A stretch of DNA of 64,000 nucleotides from Paracoccaceae bacterium (lineage in GTDB: Bacteria; Pseudomonadota; Alphaproteobacteria; Rhodobacterales; Rhodobacteraceae): NCBI GenBank assembly GCA_014654775.1, contig JACVZW010000007.1:124001-188000 (forward strand), given 5' to 3'. This document shows positions 63,986 to 64,000 of the stretch, piece after piece. Numbering within the stretch: the first letter of the stretch is position 1; each line of letters opens with the position of its first letter. The notes under the pieces are model-generated. The model saw only the letters and a program-made list of their open reading frames with translations. It was not told where the DNA came from and did not search any database. The translations under genes and the position numbers were made by a program.

Positions 63986-64000
63986 AGGCAGGGGGCTGAC

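Noticed and set aside
1-64000. CRISPR array or cas genes
   Set aside because: No regularly spaced direct repeats; the recurring motifs are hairpins in scattered gaps, and no cas-like protein is present.

Overview
The window is a high-GC, densely coding alphaproteobacterial chromosome segment. It most resembles the family Rhodobacteraceae (Paracoccaceae). Evidence is the phaZ-phaC-phaP-phaR locus with CTGC-N3-GCAG operators, the soxBDAG operon, the tetrameric primary sigma factor/primase pair dnaG-rpoD, Tad-type genes, and two families of dispersed hairpin repeats of a kind I associate with this family. Genus and species cannot be fixed from the sequence alone. About 58 genes are supported, many with 1-8 bp start/stop overlaps that imply operons.

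Layout. 1-7275: a truncated amino-acid/polyamine-type ABC importer (binding protein and two permeases, no ATPase in the window), followed by two glutamine-synthetase-like ligases, a class I glutamine amidotransferase and a PuuB-like FAD oxidoreductase, together a probable gamma-glutamyl-polyamine catabolic set. 7404-9655: an orphan DegT-type aminotransferase and a LysR regulator. 9677-14181: polyhydroxybutyrate genes (regulator phaR, phasin, synthase phaC, depolymerase phaZ) with three visible PhaR operators. 14159-16607: three overlapping alpha/beta-hydrolase genes, one lacking the nucleophilic Ser. 16774-21175: thrS, a cold-shock gene with a long leader, an ArsC/YffB-like protein, a DUF2177-type membrane protein and a sulfotransferase. 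21370-22241: a small AT-rich islet with a ribbon-helix-helix protein and a single-span membrane protein. 22242-30543: folA, thyA, gloA, ribD, nrdR, a membrane protein coupled to rpoD, rpoD and dnaG. 30786-37586: sarcosine oxidase soxGADB (minus strand) and a glutamate dehydrogenase. 37818-42899: two tandem TadG-like VWA proteins and two TadE-like pseudopilins. 43040-48656: pirin, a small lipoprotein, hom, glpX and recJ.

48727-52144: tRNA-Glu(TTC) followed by an accessory region. An AT-rich cassette (about 49070-51300) carrying a TagD-like cytidylyltransferase and a LicD-domain protein lies between what look like the C-terminal remnant and the frameshifted N-terminal part of a polysaccharide pyruvyl transferase gene. 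This is the most unusual locus in the window. 52232-61711: a CoA-thioester aromatic degradation cluster (bifunctional anthraniloyl/salicylyl-CoA monooxygenase-reductase, SDR, MarR regulator, two enoyl-CoA hydratases, acyl-CoA dehydrogenase, thioesterase, RidA, 3-hydroxyacyl-CoA dehydrogenase, thiolase). 61721-63985: a MarR-like regulator divergent from a luciferase-like flavin monooxygenase and its flavin reductase, which may supply another oxygenation step to the same pathway.

Two dispersed repeat families recur between genes: AT-rich hairpins built on GAAGAATTTTC/GAAAATTCTTC (3786, 8596-8706, 45642-45748) and a GAGTATTT...CCAAGATGAAG element (24119, 30704-30756, 34597-34650, 54185).
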